64,000 bases of DNA from Sphingopyxis sp. LC363 (GTDB taxonomy: Bacteria; Pseudomonadota; Alphaproteobacteria; Sphingomonadales; Sphingomonadaceae): NCBI RefSeq assembly GCF_000756385.1, contig NZ_JNFC01000034.1, positions 149,532-213,531 of the forward strand. Reading direction: 5' to 3'. Position numbers and translations under genes: made by a program. The notes under the pieces are model-generated. The model was not told where the DNA came from, did not search any database, and worked only from the letters and a program-made list of their open reading frames with translations. Below, in pieces: positions 36,742-46,770 of this stretch. How positions within the stretch are numbered: position 1 is the stretch's first letter; each line of letters starts with the position of its first letter.

Positions 36742-37674
36742 ATGAGCGAAGCCGATTTTATCGCCCGCCTGCGCGCCATCGCGACCGATCCCGCCGCGCG
36801 TGGGCTTGCCGACGATGCGGCGGTGCTGGGCGACCTAGTCCTCACCCACGACATGATCGTCGAGGGCATCCATTTCCTCCCCGACGAACGGCCGCAGGAT
36901 GTCGCGTGGAAGCTCGTCGCGGTGAACCTGTCCGACCTGGCGGCCAAGGGCGCGGCGCCGCTCGGCGTGCTTGCCGGCTATAGCCTGACCGGCGACGAAC
37001 ATTGGGACGCAGCCTTCGTCCGTGGCCTTGGCGAAGTCCTGCGCCGATACGAAGTGCCGCTTTTGGGCGGGGACACGGTGGGCATTCCCGAAGGCGCGCC
37101 GCGCACCCTCGGGCTGACCGCGATCGGCAGGGCGCCCGCGACGGGGGCGCCAGCGCGAAACGGCGTCCGGCCGGGCGACCAGATCTGGGTCACAGGGACG
37201 ATCGGCAACGCCGGGCTGGGCCTTGCGATGCGACTGGGGCAGCTCGATCCGAACGAGACCTGCCTCGAAGCCTATCGCCGTCCGCAACCGCAGCTCCGCT
37301 TCGGGCAGGCCGTCGCGTCGCACGTCCACGCGATGATGGATGTCTCCGACGGCCTGCTGATCGACGGACAGCGCATGGCCGAAGCGAGCGGTTGCGAACT
37401 CGGCATCATGCTCGAGACGATCCCGCTGTCGGCAGCGCTGCTCGCGGTGCGGCCCGACGTCCTCGATACGCGGCTCGCGGCTGCGACGGCGGGTGACGAT
37501 TACCAGCTGCTGTTCACCGCCGACCCCGGTTCGGCTGGCGCCATTCGCGAAGCGGCGGCAGGGCTCGACGTTGCGGTGACGCCGATCGGCCATGCCGGGG
37601 TGGGCGAGGGAATCATGCTGACCCACCGTGCCCAGCGTATCGCGGTGCCCGAGCGGCTGGGCTTCATGCACTGA
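36742..37674 (+). CDS. thiL: Thiamine-monophosphate kinase
   Basis: The 310-residue ATP-dependent kinase makes thiamine pyrophosphate from the monophosphate. It has the PurM-like fold marks DDAAVLG, LTHDMIVEGIHFL, NLSDLAAKGAAPLG, LLGGDT, AMMDVSDGLLIDG and GDDYQLLFT. Length fits. The nusB-thiL neighbourhood is conserved in many proteobacteria, but here a palindromic repeat separates the two. Confidence 0.96.
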   Translation: MSEADFIARLRAIATDPAARGLADDAAVLGDLVLTHDMIVEGIHFLPDERPQDVAWKLVAVNLSDLAAKGAAPLGVLAGYSLTGDEHWDAAFVRGLGEVLRRYEVPLLGGDTVGIPEGAPRTLGLTAIGRAPATGAPARNGVRPGDQIWVTGTIGNAGLGLAMRLGQLDPNETCLEAYRRPQPQLRFGQAVASHVHAMMDVSDGLLIDGQRMAEASGCELGIMLETIPLSAALLAVRPDVLDTRLAAATAGDDYQLLFTADPGSAGAIREAAAGLDVAVTPIGHAGVGEGIMLTHRAQRIAVPERLGFMH

Positions 37675-37855
37675 TCCGAAAGCACGGAAAAGCGCCGAAT
37701 AACCGGGGTTGCGCGCCGCATTCTTTCTTCCCATAACTCGGCGTCCAAATTTGGGGCGGTCGCATCAGGGGAGAGAGCGAACCGGCATCAATAAGTCGGA
37801 CGTGCTCGACTGCTATCTTCTGCGTCGCCCTTCTCATGGGAAGGAAGCAACACGC

Positions 37856-39970
37856 ATGAATCCGGTTTTGATCGCGATAGCGTGCGGCCTTTTGGCTGTG
37901 CTCTATGGATTCATTACCTCGCGGCAGGTGCTCAGCGCATCGGCGGGTAATGAGAAGATGCAGGAAATCGCCGGCGCCATCCAGGAAGGCGCCAAGGCCT
38001 ATCTGGGCCGCCAATATCGCACCATCGCCATCGTCGGCGTCGTCGTCGCCATTCTGGTCGGGCTGTTCCTCGGCCCGATCTCGGCCGTCGGCTTTCTCAT
38101 CGGCGCCATATTGTCGGGCGTTGCGGGCTTTGTCGGCATGAACATCTCGGTGAAGGCCAACGTCCGCACCGCTGCTGCGGCGCAGACCGGATTGCAGGCG
38201 GGCCTGACGATGGCGTTCCGCGCCGGCGCGATCACCGGCATGCTCGTGGCGGGGCTTGCCTTGCTCGCGATCTCGGTCTTCTTCTGGTATCTGATCGGCC
38301 CCGGCGGCTTTACCGTCGGCGGCGAGGATCGCACCGTCGTCGATGCGCTCGTCGCGCTGGCCTTCGGCGCGTCGCTGATCTCGATCTTCGCGCGTCTCGG
38401 CGGCGGCATCTTCACCAAGGCGGCCGACGTCGGCGCCGACCTCGTCGGCAAGGTCGAGGCGGGCATTCCCGAGGATGATCCGCGCAACCCCGCGGTGATC
38501 GCCGATAACGTCGGCGACAATGTCGGCGACTGCGCGGGCATGGCGGCCGACCTTTTCGAAACCTATGTCGTCACCGTCGGCGCGACGATGGTGCTGATCG
38601 CGCTGCTGCTGAAGGGCGCGGGCGACGCGCTTGTGCCGCTGATGAGCCTGCCGCTCTTGATCGGCGGCGTGTGCATCATCACCTCGATCATCGGCACCTA
38701 CTTCGTCCGCCTCGGCTCGTCGAACAATGTCATGGGCGCGATGTACAAGGGCTTCCTCGTCACCGCGATCCTCTCGATCCCGGCGATCTGGTTCTCGACC
38801 CGATATGCGCTTGGGGACATGAGCGCGACGATCGCGGGCACCGACTTCAACGGCAGCGACCTTTTCTATTGCTCGCTGCTCGGCCTCGCGATCACCGGGC
38901 TGATCATCTGGATCACCGAATATTATACCGGCACAAACTATCGTCCGGTGCGCAGCATCGCCAAGGCGTCGGAAACGGGTCATGGCACCAATGTGATCCA
39001 AGGCCTCGCCATCAGCCTTGAATCGACCGCGCTGCCGACGCTCGTCATCTGCGTCGGCATCATCGTCGCTTATCAGGTTGCGGGCATCATTGGCATCGCC
39101 TTCGGCGCCACCGCGATGCTCGCGCTTGCAGGCATGGTCGTCGCGCTCGACGCTTATGGCCCCGTCACCGACAACGCCGGCGGCATCGCCGAAATGGCGG
39201 GCCTCGACGACAGCGTGCGCGAAAAGACCGACCTGCTCGACGCCGTGGGCAACACGACCAAGGCGGTGACCAAGGGCTATGCCATCGGTTCGGCCGGGCT
39301 TGCGGCGCTGGTGCTGTTCGGTACCTACACCGCCGACATCAGCGAATATTCGGCCGCGCTCGGCATCGATGCGCCGCTGACCTTCTCGCTCTCGTCGCCC
39401 TATGTCATCGTCGGGCTGCTGCTCGGCGCGCTGCTGCCGTACCTGTTCGGTGCGCTCGGCATGACCGCGGTCGGCAAGGCGGCGGGCGACGTGGTGAAGG
39501 ACGTGCGCGACCAGTTCGCGAACAACAAGGGCATCATGGACGGCACCAGCCGCCCCGATTACGCCCGCACCGTCGACCTCGTCACCAAGGCGGCGATCAA
39601 GGAAATGATCGTTCCGTCGCTGCTTCCGGTGCTCGCGCCGATCGTCGTGTTCTTCGTGATCCGCGCGGTCGCCGGTCCGGCGGCGGCATTGGAAGCGCTC
39701 GGCGCGCTGCTGCTCGGCGTGATCGTCGGCGGGCTGTTCGTCGCCATCTCGATGACCTCGGGCGGCGGCGCGTGGGACAATGCGAAAAAATATATCGAGG
39801 ACGGCAACCACGGCGGCAAGGGCAGCGAGGCCCATAAGGCCGCGGTCACCGGCGATACCGTCGGCGATCCGTACAAGGACACCGCGGGGCCGGCGGTCAA
39901 CCCGATGATCAAGATCACCAACATCGTGGCGATCCTGCTCCTCGCAGCGCTGGCGCACGGCGCGGCGTAG
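37856..39970 (+). CDS. hppA: Membrane proton-translocating pyrophosphatase, K+-independent type
   Basis: The 704-residue protein has about 16 membrane helices and couples pyrophosphate hydrolysis to proton export. The substrate motifs are complete: [11 protein letters not shown] (191-201), [13 protein letters not shown] (217-229) and [12 protein letters not shown] (438-449), with late [14 protein letters not shown]. The residue that decides potassium dependence is Lys469 (GNTTKA), the K+-independent state. The ATG at 37856 follows GGAAGGAAG. The 181 bp upstream hold no gene. A strong terminator follows. Confidence 0.97.
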   Translation: MNPVLIAIACGLLAVLYGFITSRQVLSASAGNEKMQEIAGAIQEGAKAYLGRQYRTIAIVGVVVAILVGLFLGPISAVGFLIGAILSGVAGFVGMNISVKANVRTAAAAQTGLQAGLTMAFRAGAITGMLVAGLALLAISVFFWYLIGPGGFTVGGEDRTVVDALVALAFGASLISIFARLGGGIFTKAADVGADLVGKVEAGIPEDDPRNPAVIADNVGDNVGDCAGMAADLFETYVVTVGATMVLIALLLKGAGDALVPLMSLPLLIGGVCIITSIIGTYFVRLGSSNNVMGAMYKGFLVTAILSIPAIWFSTRYALGDMSATIAGTDFNGSDLFYCSLLGLAITGLIIWITEYYTGTNYRPVRSIAKASETGHGTNVIQGLAISLESTALPTLVICVGIIVAYQVAGIIGIAFGATAMLALAGMVVALDAYGPVTDNAGGIAEMAGLDDSVREKTDLLDAVGNTTKAVTKGYAIGSAGLAALVLFGTYTADISEYSAALGIDAPLTFSLSSPYVIVGLLLGALLPYLFGALGMTAVGKAAGDVVKDVRDQFANNKGIMDGTSRPDYARTVDLVTKAAIKEMIVPSLLPVLAPIVVFFVIRAVAGPAAALEALGALLLGVIVGGLFVAISMTSGGGAWDNAKKYIEDGNHGGKGSEAHKAAVTGDTVGDPYKDTAGPAVNPMIKITNIVAILLLAALAHGAA

Positions 39971-39998
39971 GCCGGGCCGCCGTCGCGGGCAAAGGAGC

Positions 39999-40029
39999 GG
40001 CCCCGCCGGAGCGATCCGGCGGGGCCTTT
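39999..40029 (+). terminator. Intrinsic terminator after hppA
   Basis: A perfect 11-bp stem (GGCCCCGCCGG / complement) with a six-base loop is followed by TTTCC, 29 bp after the hppA stop. Confidence 0.8.
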
Positions 40030-40160
40030 CCGGTTTCGATTTCAACTTCCTTTGTTGCCAACCGCGGACGGCTTTCATAGTCTCGCGGCCGAGGGAAGGC
40101 TTGCCAATCGGTCGGAAAGCCAGTGGGTTGCGCGCTTCGGCGACGCGATACGGAGGGAAT

Positions 40161-42233
40161 ATGCCCAAGAAGATGTTCGTTGCCGCGCTCCTGCTATCGG
40201 CCGCAGCGCTGCCGGCAGGCGTCGTCGCTCAGACGACGCCGGGAAAGCCGGTGGCCGAAAAGGTCAGTCTCGACACGCTCGCGTCGCTGCCGCTGATGAG
40301 CGATTTGCAGATGTCGCCGGGCGGCACCAAGATCGCGATGACGCTCGGTGCCGGCAACGAGTTCGGCTATGCCGTCCTCGACCTGTCGAAACCTGGCTCG
40401 AAGCCTCAGATTTTTGCGCGCGCTTCCACTTTCAAGGAAGCGGGGCAGCGCGATGTGACGAGCTATCGCTGGGTCGACGACCGCTACCTGATCCTCGAGC
40501 TGGCATCGCGCGAATTTGTCGCCGCCTTCGGCCAGCGCGTCGATATTCTGCGTCTCGCCGCCTATGACACCGAAACCGGCAAGACCCACCCGCTCGCCTG
40601 GGACCAGGCCACCGCCGACGCCTCGAACATCCTGCATATCGACAAGGAAAAGAAGCGCATCCTGCTCGGCCGCCAGATCGACGACGGCAATACCGAGAGG
40701 ATGTTCAGTTATCAGGTCGATTGGGTCGATGTCGCGACGGGCAAAGTGCTCGAAAATGTGCAGCGGACCAATCCGATCGTGGACAGCTGGGCCGCCGACG
40801 GCGACGGGGTAGTGCGCATGGGGATCGGATCGGATCGCGACAGCGGCGAACAGCGTTATCTCTATCGCAGCAACGCGGGCGAAAATTTCCGGACGGTGCA
40901 GAAGGTCATCGACAAGAATTTCACCAGCGCGGGCATCCGGCCGCTCGTTTTTTTGAACGCGCCCGACATGGCGATCGTATCGAGCAATCACGAGGGCTAT
41001 CGGGCGATTTACAAAGCCAATCTGGCGACGATGGAGATCTTAGAGAAGCTGTTCTCGATTCCCGGATACGACGTCGGCACCGCCATCCCCAACGAGGATC
41101 GTGACGGGATCGTCGGTTATGCCTATGCCACCGATCGTATTCGGCGCAAATTCACTGACGAACGCCTTGCCGCCGTCCAGAAATTCCTTGCGGAGGATTT
41201 CGGCGAGGCTAACGCGGTCATTGTCAGCAGCGATGACGGCGACAAGCGATTGATCGTGTCGATGGCCAGTCCCGAACAGATTGGAAGCTATTATCTTTAC
41301 GACGTCGAAAGCGGGAAATTTTCGCTGATCGGGCATGCGAGCGACGCACTGGGCGACGGCAAGCTGAACCCCGTCAAGACGATCCGGTACAAGGCGAGCG
41401 ACGGGCTGGAGATCGAGGCGATCCTGACGACCCCGCGCCTGCGCGCCGGTCAGAAGAAGCTGCCGGTGGTCGTCCTGACCCACGGCGGCCCCTATGGTGT
41501 TCGCGACTATGCGTCATACGACCAGTGGGCGCAGACGATCGCCGAACAGGGTTATGTCGTGGTCCAGCCCAACTATCGCGGTTCGGGTGGCTACGGGAAT
41601 GCGTTCGTCAAGGCGGGGCGCTCGGACGGCTTCGGCACGCGGATGCAGGACGATCTCAACGACGTCGTCGACCATCTGGCGGCGCAGGGCGTCGTCGATG
41701 CCGGTCGCGCGTGCGTGATGGGCTGGTCCTATGGCGGCTATGCGGCGGCGCGCGCGGCACAGCGCGATGCCGCTCGCTGGCGGTGCACGATCGCAGGAGC
41801 GGGCGTCTATGACCTGCCGATGATGCGCGATTACGACCAGGACTATCTCGGTTCGTTCGGCGCGAACTATCTTGCCAAGGGCGCGTCGTCGCTGTCCGAC
41901 GTGTCGCCGGCGCGCAACACCGACGGCAAATGGGCGCCGATCCTGATCGTCCACGGCGTGCGCGATCCGCGCGTACCGATCGCGCAGGCGCGCACGCTGG
42001 TGTCGCGGCTGAAGGGGAGCGGCAAGCAGCAGGGCACGGATTTCGAATATATCGAGCAGCCGAAGAACGGCCATTATGGCATTTATTTCACCAAGGAAGA
42101 GCGGATCGAATGGTTGGGCGGCGCGGCCAACTGGCTCGCGCGCTTCAATCCCGCCTATATCCAGTCGGATGCCGATTACCCGAAAAAGCCGGCGGCCGAC
42201 CCGCTGGTCGCCAATTTCAAGTTCGCGCGCTGA
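40161..42233 (+). CDS. Exported S9-family peptidase (dipeptidyl/acylaminoacyl-peptidase-like)
   Basis: The 690-residue protein has a signal peptide (FVAALLLSAAALPAGVVAQ), an irregular propeller (about 40-410) and an alpha/beta hydrolase domain. The catalytic triad is visible: Ser in GWSYGGYAA, Asp in VHGVRDPRVP and His in KNGHYGIY. Segments VVVLTHGGPYGVRDY and VVVQPNYRGSGGYGNAF are typical of the S9C/DPP-like branch, distinct from the S9A peptidase at 955-3138. The start at 40161 has GGAGGG upstream. It is likely periplasmic. Confidence 0.92.
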   Translation: MPKKMFVAALLLSAAALPAGVVAQTTPGKPVAEKVSLDTLASLPLMSDLQMSPGGTKIAMTLGAGNEFGYAVLDLSKPGSKPQIFARASTFKEAGQRDVTSYRWVDDRYLILELASREFVAAFGQRVDILRLAAYDTETGKTHPLAWDQATADASNILHIDKEKKRILLGRQIDDGNTERMFSYQVDWVDVATGKVLENVQRTNPIVDSWAADGDGVVRMGIGSDRDSGEQRYLYRSNAGENFRTVQKVIDKNFTSAGIRPLVFLNAPDMAIVSSNHEGYRAIYKANLATMEILEKLFSIPGYDVGTAIPNEDRDGIVGYAYATDRIRRKFTDERLAAVQKFLAEDFGEANAVIVSSDDGDKRLIVSMASPEQIGSYYLYDVESGKFSLIGHASDALGDGKLNPVKTIRYKASDGLEIEAILTTPRLRAGQKKLPVVVLTHGGPYGVRDYASYDQWAQTIAEQGYVVVQPNYRGSGGYGNAFVKAGRSDGFGTRMQDDLNDVVDHLAAQGVVDAGRACVMGWSYGGYAAARAAQRDAARWRCTIAGAGVYDLPMMRDYDQDYLGSFGANYLAKGASSLSDVSPARNTDGKWAPILIVHGVRDPRVPIAQARTLVSRLKGSGKQQGTDFEYIEQPKNGHYGIYFTKEERIEWLGGAANWLARFNPAYIQSDADYPKKPAADPLVANFKFAR

Positions 42234-42257
42234 ATTCGACCTGCCGGCCGCGCAGCG

Positions 42258-43076
42258 CTATTGTCCGCGGCCGGCCCCCATCTGCTGCGCATAGCCCGCC
42301 CGCACCATCGCGCTCATCCGGTCGAACAGCGCGTCGGGATCGCCGCGGCGCAGCCCCGCGATCGCTGCCTCGGCCCCCTCGGCGACGACCAGCTCGCGCG
42401 TGCCGGCATCGACCGCGGCGAGCATCCGCGCCGCCGCATCGTCCGGCGACAGGCCGTTGTCGATCGCGGCGTCGCTTTCGCCGCGGATGCTGCCGTCGGC
42501 GCTGAGCGCGTTGCGGCTGACGTTGGTGCGCACCGATCCCGGCGCGACGACGAGGACTTTCAGCCCCAGATGCTCATTCTCGGCGCGCACCGCGTCGTGA
42601 TAGCCGATGATACCATGTTTTGCCGCCGAATAGGCGCTGCGCAGCGGCACGCCCGCGATGCCCGCGACGCTCGATATGGCGATGATCTGTCCGCCGCCCG
42701 CGCCGACCATGCGCGGCAGCAATTGCTGGGTGAGCGCGATGGGGGCGAGCAGATCGACCGCGATGATCCGCTCATAAACCGAAAAGTCGGTTTCGATCGC
42801 CAGGCTGCGCTGCGAGATGCCGGCGTTGTTGACGAGGCCATCGACACGGCCGCGCCACGCCCAAGCCTGCTCGGCGATCGCGGGGAGGGCGGCATAGTCG
42901 GTCGCCTCGAACGGCAGGACCAAAGTCTCGGTCGCGCAATCGGCGGCAACGGCCTCGATCGCGGCGACATTGCGCCCCGACAGGATCAGCTTCGCGCCGC
43001 GCTTCGACAGCGCTTTGGCGAGCGCAGCGCCGATGCCCGACGACGCTCCGGTGACCCACCAGACTTGATCCTTCAT
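42258..43076 (-). CDS. SDR-family oxidoreductase
   Basis: The 272-residue classical short-chain dehydrogenase has TGASSGIG (9-16), NNAG (83-86), Ser135/136 in AISSVAG and YSAAK (Tyr149, Lys153). The layout resembles DHRS7-like proteins, with substrate unknown. The start at 43076 is set by homology; an in-frame extension upstream has no support. It converges with the S9 peptidase, 24 bp apart, and is divergent from carD across a 316-bp gap. Confidence 0.9.
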   Translation of the reverse strand: MKDQVWWVTGASSGIGAALAKALSKRGAKLILSGRNVAAIEAVAADCATETLVLPFEATDYAALPAIAEQAWAWRGRVDGLVNNAGISQRSLAIETDFSVYERIIAVDLLAPIALTQQLLPRMVGAGGGQIIAISSVAGIAGVPLRSAYSAAKHGIIGYHDAVRAENEHLGLKVLVVAPGSVRTNVSRNALSADGSIRGESDAAIDNGLSPDDAAARMLAAVDAGTRELVVAEGAEAAIAGLRRGDPDALFDRMSAMVRAGYAQQMGAGRGQ

Positions 43077-43163
43077 TACCGCTCTCCATCTATGCTTTCG
43101 TTTCAACCTGAAACGGGTGTAAGGAGCCGTCAAGGCGCTGACCCGCGCATTTCCGCGCAGGGG

Positions 43164-43192
43164 TGGCAATTTTGTTGCGAATCTGTTATAAT
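43164..43192 (+). promoter_or_regulatory. Possible promoter in the 316-bp gap before carD
   Basis: The gap 43077-43392 holds no gene. Within an AT-rich stretch a perfect TATAAT (43187-43192) lies on the plus strand, with a weak -35 (TGGCAA) 17 bp upstream. If used, it gives carD a leader of about 190 bases. The rest of the gap shows nothing I can interpret. Confidence 0.35.
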
Positions 43193-43392
43193 AAATATCA
43201 ACACGCCGACATTGCGCCTCTTCCCGCCGCTTGGGCTGGGGCACGCTTGGCGTTTCCGATGGAGCCCATTCCTTGTCACGCTGACTGGCTAGCGCCGCCC
43301 TACCAGCCCAATCCCCCTCCGATAGAGGGCCGGATACAGAGCTGTTCACGCGCTTCCCCGTCTCCCCGGCAAGGCCACTGAAAGGAACTTGA

Positions 43393-43920
43393 ATGTCCGC
43401 AAGCACTCCCGTTTTCGAAGTCGGTGACTATGTTGTTTATCCGAAGCATGGCGTGGGGCGCGTCATCGAGCTGCAAAAATCCGAAATCGCCGGCATGCAG
43501 CTGGAACTTTATGTTCTCCGCTTCGAAAAGGAAAAAATGACCCTTCGCGTTCCGACGAACAAGGCCGAAGGCGTCGGCATGCGCAAGCTGTCGTCGGACA
43601 AGACGCTGAAGGAAGCGCTGCAGGTTCTGACGACCAAGCCGAAGGTGAAGCGCACCATGTGGTCGCGCCGCGCGCAGGAATATGAAGCGAAGATCAATTC
43701 GGGCGACCTCGTGTCGATCGCCGAAGTGACCCGCGACCTGTTCCGCGCCGACGACCAGCCCGAGCAGAGCTATTCGGAGCGTCAGATCTTCGAAGCGGCG
43801 TCGAGCCGTCTCGCGCGCGAACTCGCCGCGATGGAAGAAAGCGACGAAAAGACCGCGCAGGCGAAGATCCTCCAGATCCTCAACGAGCATGCGCCGCTCT
43901 ATTACGCCGAAAAGGTTTAA
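43393..43920 (+). CDS. carD: CarD-family transcriptional regulator
   Basis: The 175-residue protein has the N-terminal RNA-polymerase-interacting (RID) Tudor-like domain (FEVGDYVVYPKHGVGRVIEL, LRFEKEKMTLRVPTNKAEGVGMRKL). A C-terminal helical DNA-binding domain follows (WSRRAQEYEAKINSGD, RDLFRADDQPEQSYSERQIFEAASSRLARELA). CarD binds the RNA polymerase beta subunit and stabilises open complexes at rRNA and other promoters. Length is standard for alphaproteobacteria. An intrinsic terminator follows. Confidence 0.95.
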   Translation: MSASTPVFEVGDYVVYPKHGVGRVIELQKSEIAGMQLELYVLRFEKEKMTLRVPTNKAEGVGMRKLSSDKTLKEALQVLTTKPKVKRTMWSRRAQEYEAKINSGDLVSIAEVTRDLFRADDQPEQSYSERQIFEAASSRLARELAAMEESDEKTAQAKILQILNEHAPLYYAEKV

Positions 43921-43941
43921 TCGCGTCCACTGCGGTGAAGG

Positions 43942-43971
43942 AAAGGGCGGTCTGGTAGGGCCGCCCTTTTT
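43942..43971 (+). terminator. Intrinsic terminator after carD
   Basis: A nine-base stem AAAGGGCGG / CCGCCCTTT with a ten-base loop runs directly into a T-tract (TTTTT), about 22 bp after the carD stop. Confidence 0.9.
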
Positions 43972-43978
43972 CGTTCCT

Positions 43979-44142
43979 CCCTCTCCCCTTGGGGAAGAGG
44001 GATGCGAAGGCTTGGCGGCTCGCCGCCTAGCCGAAGCTGGGTGAGGGCCCGCTCCCCGACGCCTCGATCGCGGAATTAATGGGTCCTGACCCTAGCGAAC
44101 AAGTTCGCAAGTCTCGCTGCCCTCTCCCCCAAGGGGAGAGGG
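43979..44142. repeat. 164-bp MITE-like element with CCCTCTCCCC ends
   Basis: Each end is a hairpin (CCCTCTCCCCTTGGGG-AGAGGG type) and the two ends form near-perfect inverted repeats. It fills the gap from the carD terminator to the truA stop (44145). A related 149-bp element lies at 45958-46106. Confidence 0.7.
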
Positions 44143-44144
44143 TT

Positions 44145-44885
44145 TCAGGGATATGTCGCGCTCACGAAATAAAGCCCGTCGGGCGGTGCGTTGAGGCCGA
44201 GCGCGTTGCGGTCGGCGGCGTCGAGCGCCGCCTTCAGGTCGCGCGCCGACCATTTGCCATGCCCGACAAGTGCGAGGCAGCCGACCATCGAGCGCACCTG
44301 ATGATGGAGGAAGCTGCGCGCCGCGGCTTCGACGATCACTTCCTCGCCGTGGCGGCTGACGCTGAGCTTGTCGAGCGTCTTGACGGGGCTTTGCGACTGG
44401 CAATGCGCCGAGCGGAAGGTCGTGAAATCGTGGAGGCCGATGAGCTGCTGCGCGGCGGCGTGCATCGCGTCGGTATCGAGCGGGCGTGCGACCTGCCACG
44501 ACAGCCCCTTGTCCCATGTCAGCGGTGCGCGGCGGTTGACGATGCGATATTCATAGGACCGCCCGATGCACGCGAAGCGCGCGTGCCAGTCGTCGGGAAC
44601 GATCTCGCACCCGATGATCGCGACCGGTGCGGGGCGAAGCTGTGCGTTGAGTGCTTCGGTCAGTTTGAACGGGGTCAGCGGCTTTTCGATGTCGACATGC
44701 GCGCGCATCGCGATGGCATGAACGCCCGCATCGGTGCGCCCGGCGCTCAGCACCTGCACATCCTCGGCGGTGAAACGGTGGATCGCTTCCTCGATCGCCT
44801 GCTGGACGCTCGGGCCGTGCGCCTGCCGCTGCCAGCCCATATAGGGACGGCCGTCATATTCGATGGTGAGGGCGAAGCGGGTCAT
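44145..44885 (-). CDS. truA: tRNA pseudouridine(38-40) synthase
   Basis: The 246-residue enzyme modifies the anticodon stem-loop of many tRNAs. Marks are the N-terminal [18 protein letters not shown], the catalytic GRTDAGVHA (Asp52), [27 protein letters not shown] and [13 protein letters not shown]. Length is usual. It lies downstream of fmt on the minus strand; fmt-truA is a conserved order in alphaproteobacteria (often def-fmt-truA), but here def is on the other strand. Confidence 0.97.
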   Translation of the reverse strand: MTRFALTIEYDGRPYMGWQRQAHGPSVQQAIEEAIHRFTAEDVQVLSAGRTDAGVHAIAMRAHVDIEKPLTPFKLTEALNAQLRPAPVAIIGCEIVPDDWHARFACIGRSYEYRIVNRRAPLTWDKGLSWQVARPLDTDAMHAAAQQLIGLHDFTTFRSAHCQSQSPVKTLDKLSVSRHGEEVIVEAAARSFLHHQVRSMVGCLALVGHGKWSARDLKAALDAADRNALGLNAPPDGLYFVSATYP

Positions 44886-44907
44886 GGGTGGGTCATTTTC
44901 CCGATCT

Positions 44908-44980
44908 CGTCACCCCGGACTTGATCCGGGGTCCATTCCGGTGCCGGAGTCATGGACCCCGGATCAAGTCCGGGGTGACG
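44908..44980. repeat. 28-bp perfect inverted repeat (CCGGACTTGATCCGG family)
   Basis: Arms 44908-44935 and 44953-44980 are exact complements with a 17-bp spacer, between fmt and truA. Same family as 26690-26761. Confidence 0.88.
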
Positions 44981-44997
44981 ACGGAGGAGGGGCGTGG

Positions 44998-45918
44998 TCA
45001 TGCTAGCCGTGTACCTTTGGGAATCGCGCGCCCGCGCAGCAATTCCCCGGCCTCCATCGCGGGCTTTCCCGCGCGCTGGACGCGGCCCACGCGGATCGCG
45101 CCGGGGTTGCAGGCGATGGTGAGCGCATCATCGAGCGTGATGCCGGGCGCGGCGCCCGCGACCGTGTCGGCGGGATGAACGACCTCGGCCGCCAGTATTT
45201 TGTATCGTTCGCCTTCGAGTTCGAAGAAGGCGCCCGGCACCGGATTGAACGCGCGCACCTGCCTCTCGACCTGCACAGCGCTGGTCAGGAAGTCGAGCCG
45301 CGCCTCGCTCTTGTCGATCTTCGCCGCATAAGTGACGCCCTCATCGGGTTGCGGCACCGGCGGAAAGGCGTGGAGGTCGCTCAGCACTCGGCGCATCATC
45401 AGCGCGCCCATTTCAGCGAGTTCGTGGGTGAGCATGCCCGCGCTCTTGCGTCCTATCGGCGTCGTCTCGATCAGCCGCATCGCGCCGGTGTCGAGCCCCG
45501 CGTCCATCTGCATGATCGTCACGCCCGTTGCGGCATCGCCCGCCAGGATCGCGCGCTGCACCGGCGCCGCGCCGCGCCAGCGCGGCAGGATCGAGCCGTG
45601 GACGTTGAGGCAGCCCTCGCGCGGGGCGCCCAGGACCGCCTGCGGCAGGATCAGGCCATAGGCCGCGACCACCGCGACATCGAGATCGAGTGCGGCGAAT
45701 TCGGCCTGCGCTTCCTCGGTTTTCAGGCTGCGCGGCGTGCGGACGGAAAGGCCGTGTTCTTCGGCCCAGACCTGCACCGGGGTCTTCTGCAATTTCTTGC
45801 CGCGCCGCGCGGGCCGCGGGGGCTGGCTGTAGACGGCCACGATGTCGAGCCCCGCCCCGTGGAGCGCGGCGAGCGTCGGCACCGCGAAGGGCGGCGTTCC
45901 CATGAAGGCGATGCGCAT
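44998..45918 (-). CDS. fmt: Methionyl-tRNA formyltransferase
   Basis: The 306-residue enzyme formylates initiator Met-tRNA using 10-formyl-THF. It opens [19 protein letters not shown]. The catalytic loop is [20 protein letters not shown] (Asn/His), followed by [16 protein letters not shown]. The C-terminal OB-like domain has [17 protein letters not shown]. Length is normal. Its partner def is only 850 bp away but divergent, with recR between them. Confidence 0.97.
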   Translation of the reverse strand: MRIAFMGTPPFAVPTLAALHGAGLDIVAVYSQPPRPARRGKKLQKTPVQVWAEEHGLSVRTPRSLKTEEAQAEFAALDLDVAVVAAYGLILPQAVLGAPREGCLNVHGSILPRWRGAAPVQRAILAGDAATGVTIMQMDAGLDTGAMRLIETTPIGRKSAGMLTHELAEMGALMMRRVLSDLHAFPPVPQPDEGVTYAAKIDKSEARLDFLTSAVQVERQVRAFNPVPGAFFELEGERYKILAAEVVHPADTVAGAAPGITLDDALTIACNPGAIRVGRVQRAGKPAMEAGELLRGRAIPKGTRLA

Positions 45919-45957
45919 GGGCAGCGCCTTTGGCGGAGGGGCGCATCTTATTCAACC

Positions 45958-46106
45958 CCTCTCCCCTTGCGGGAGAGGACAGCGAGACTTGGTGGCTTTG
46001 CCACTTAGTCGCAGCGGGAGAGGGGGCAGCGCCGCCGCAACCCCTCTCCAGCCTTCGCTAAGCGCTTCGCGCCAAGCTTCGGCATCCTCTCCCGCAAGGG
46101 GAGAGG
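45958..46106. repeat. 149-bp element with 22-bp perfect terminal inverted repeats
   Basis: Ends 45958-45979 and 46085-46106 are exact complements (CCTCTCCCCTTGCGGGAGAG type), each itself a hairpin. The body contains smaller stems (GGTGGC/GCCACT region). It lies between the divergent fmt and recR starts, so unlike the others it sits at 5' ends and only 37 bp before recR. Confidence 0.8.
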
Positions 46107-46142
46107 ATTGTGCGGGCTCCCGCCGCGCGATAGGTGCTGTGC

Positions 46143-46739
46143 ATGGCCTCCACCGAAATCGAAGCGCTCGTCCAGCAACTCGCCCGCCTGCCGGGGCTCG
46201 GCCCGCGTTCGGCGCGGCGCGCGGTGCTGCACCTGATGAAGAAGCGCGAGAGCAGCTTTGCGCCGTTGCTCGCGGCGCTCCAGACCGTATCCGAGCGGCT
46301 CGTCACCTGCTCGACCTGCGGCAATGTCGACACGAGCGACCCGTGCGCGATCTGCGCCGATCCGCGCCGCGACGAACGCAGCCTGTGCGTCGTCGAGGAG
46401 GTTTCCGACCTCTGGGCGCTCGACAAGTCGCGGCTGTTCCCCGGCAAATATCATGTGCTCGGCGGCCGGCTGTCGGCGCTGGAAGGTGTGCGGCCGCAAG
46501 ACCTCAGCATCGATGCCCTCGTCGCGCGCGTCGCCGCGGGCGGGATCGACGAGGTTGTGCTGGCGATGAACGCGACGCTGGAGGGGCAGACGACCGCGCA
46601 TTATCTGGCGGAGCGGCTGGAGGGCTATCCGGTGCGACTGACGCAGCTCGCACATGGCCTGCCGGTGGGCGGCGAGCTCGATTATCTCGACGAAGGGACA
46701 CTGGCGCAGGCGCTGAGAGCGCGGCGTCCGGTGGGTTGA
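46143..46739 (+). CDS. recR: Recombination mediator RecR
   Basis: The 198-residue protein works with RecFO to load RecA at gaps. It has the N-terminal HhH ([19 protein letters not shown]) and a C4 zinc finger (Cys56, 59, 68, 71 in [16 protein letters not shown]). A Toprim domain follows ([45 protein letters not shown]). Length is standard. The ATG at 46143 is preferred over an upstream GTG at 46134 because of homology. def follows 31 bp later. Confidence 0.97.
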   Translation: MASTEIEALVQQLARLPGLGPRSARRAVLHLMKKRESSFAPLLAALQTVSERLVTCSTCGNVDTSDPCAICADPRRDERSLCVVEEVSDLWALDKSRLFPGKYHVLGGRLSALEGVRPQDLSIDALVARVAAGGIDEVVLAMNATLEGQTTAHYLAERLEGYPVRLTQLAHGLPVGGELDYLDEGTLAQALRARRPVG

Positions 46740-46770
46740 CGTCAGGCATCGGAGTTCATACCTGCACGCC

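Noticed and set aside
37664..40168. 834-codon minus-strand frame opposite hppA
   Set aside because: Translation is low-complexity Arg/Asp/His; it is the shadow of the highly biased hppA codons.
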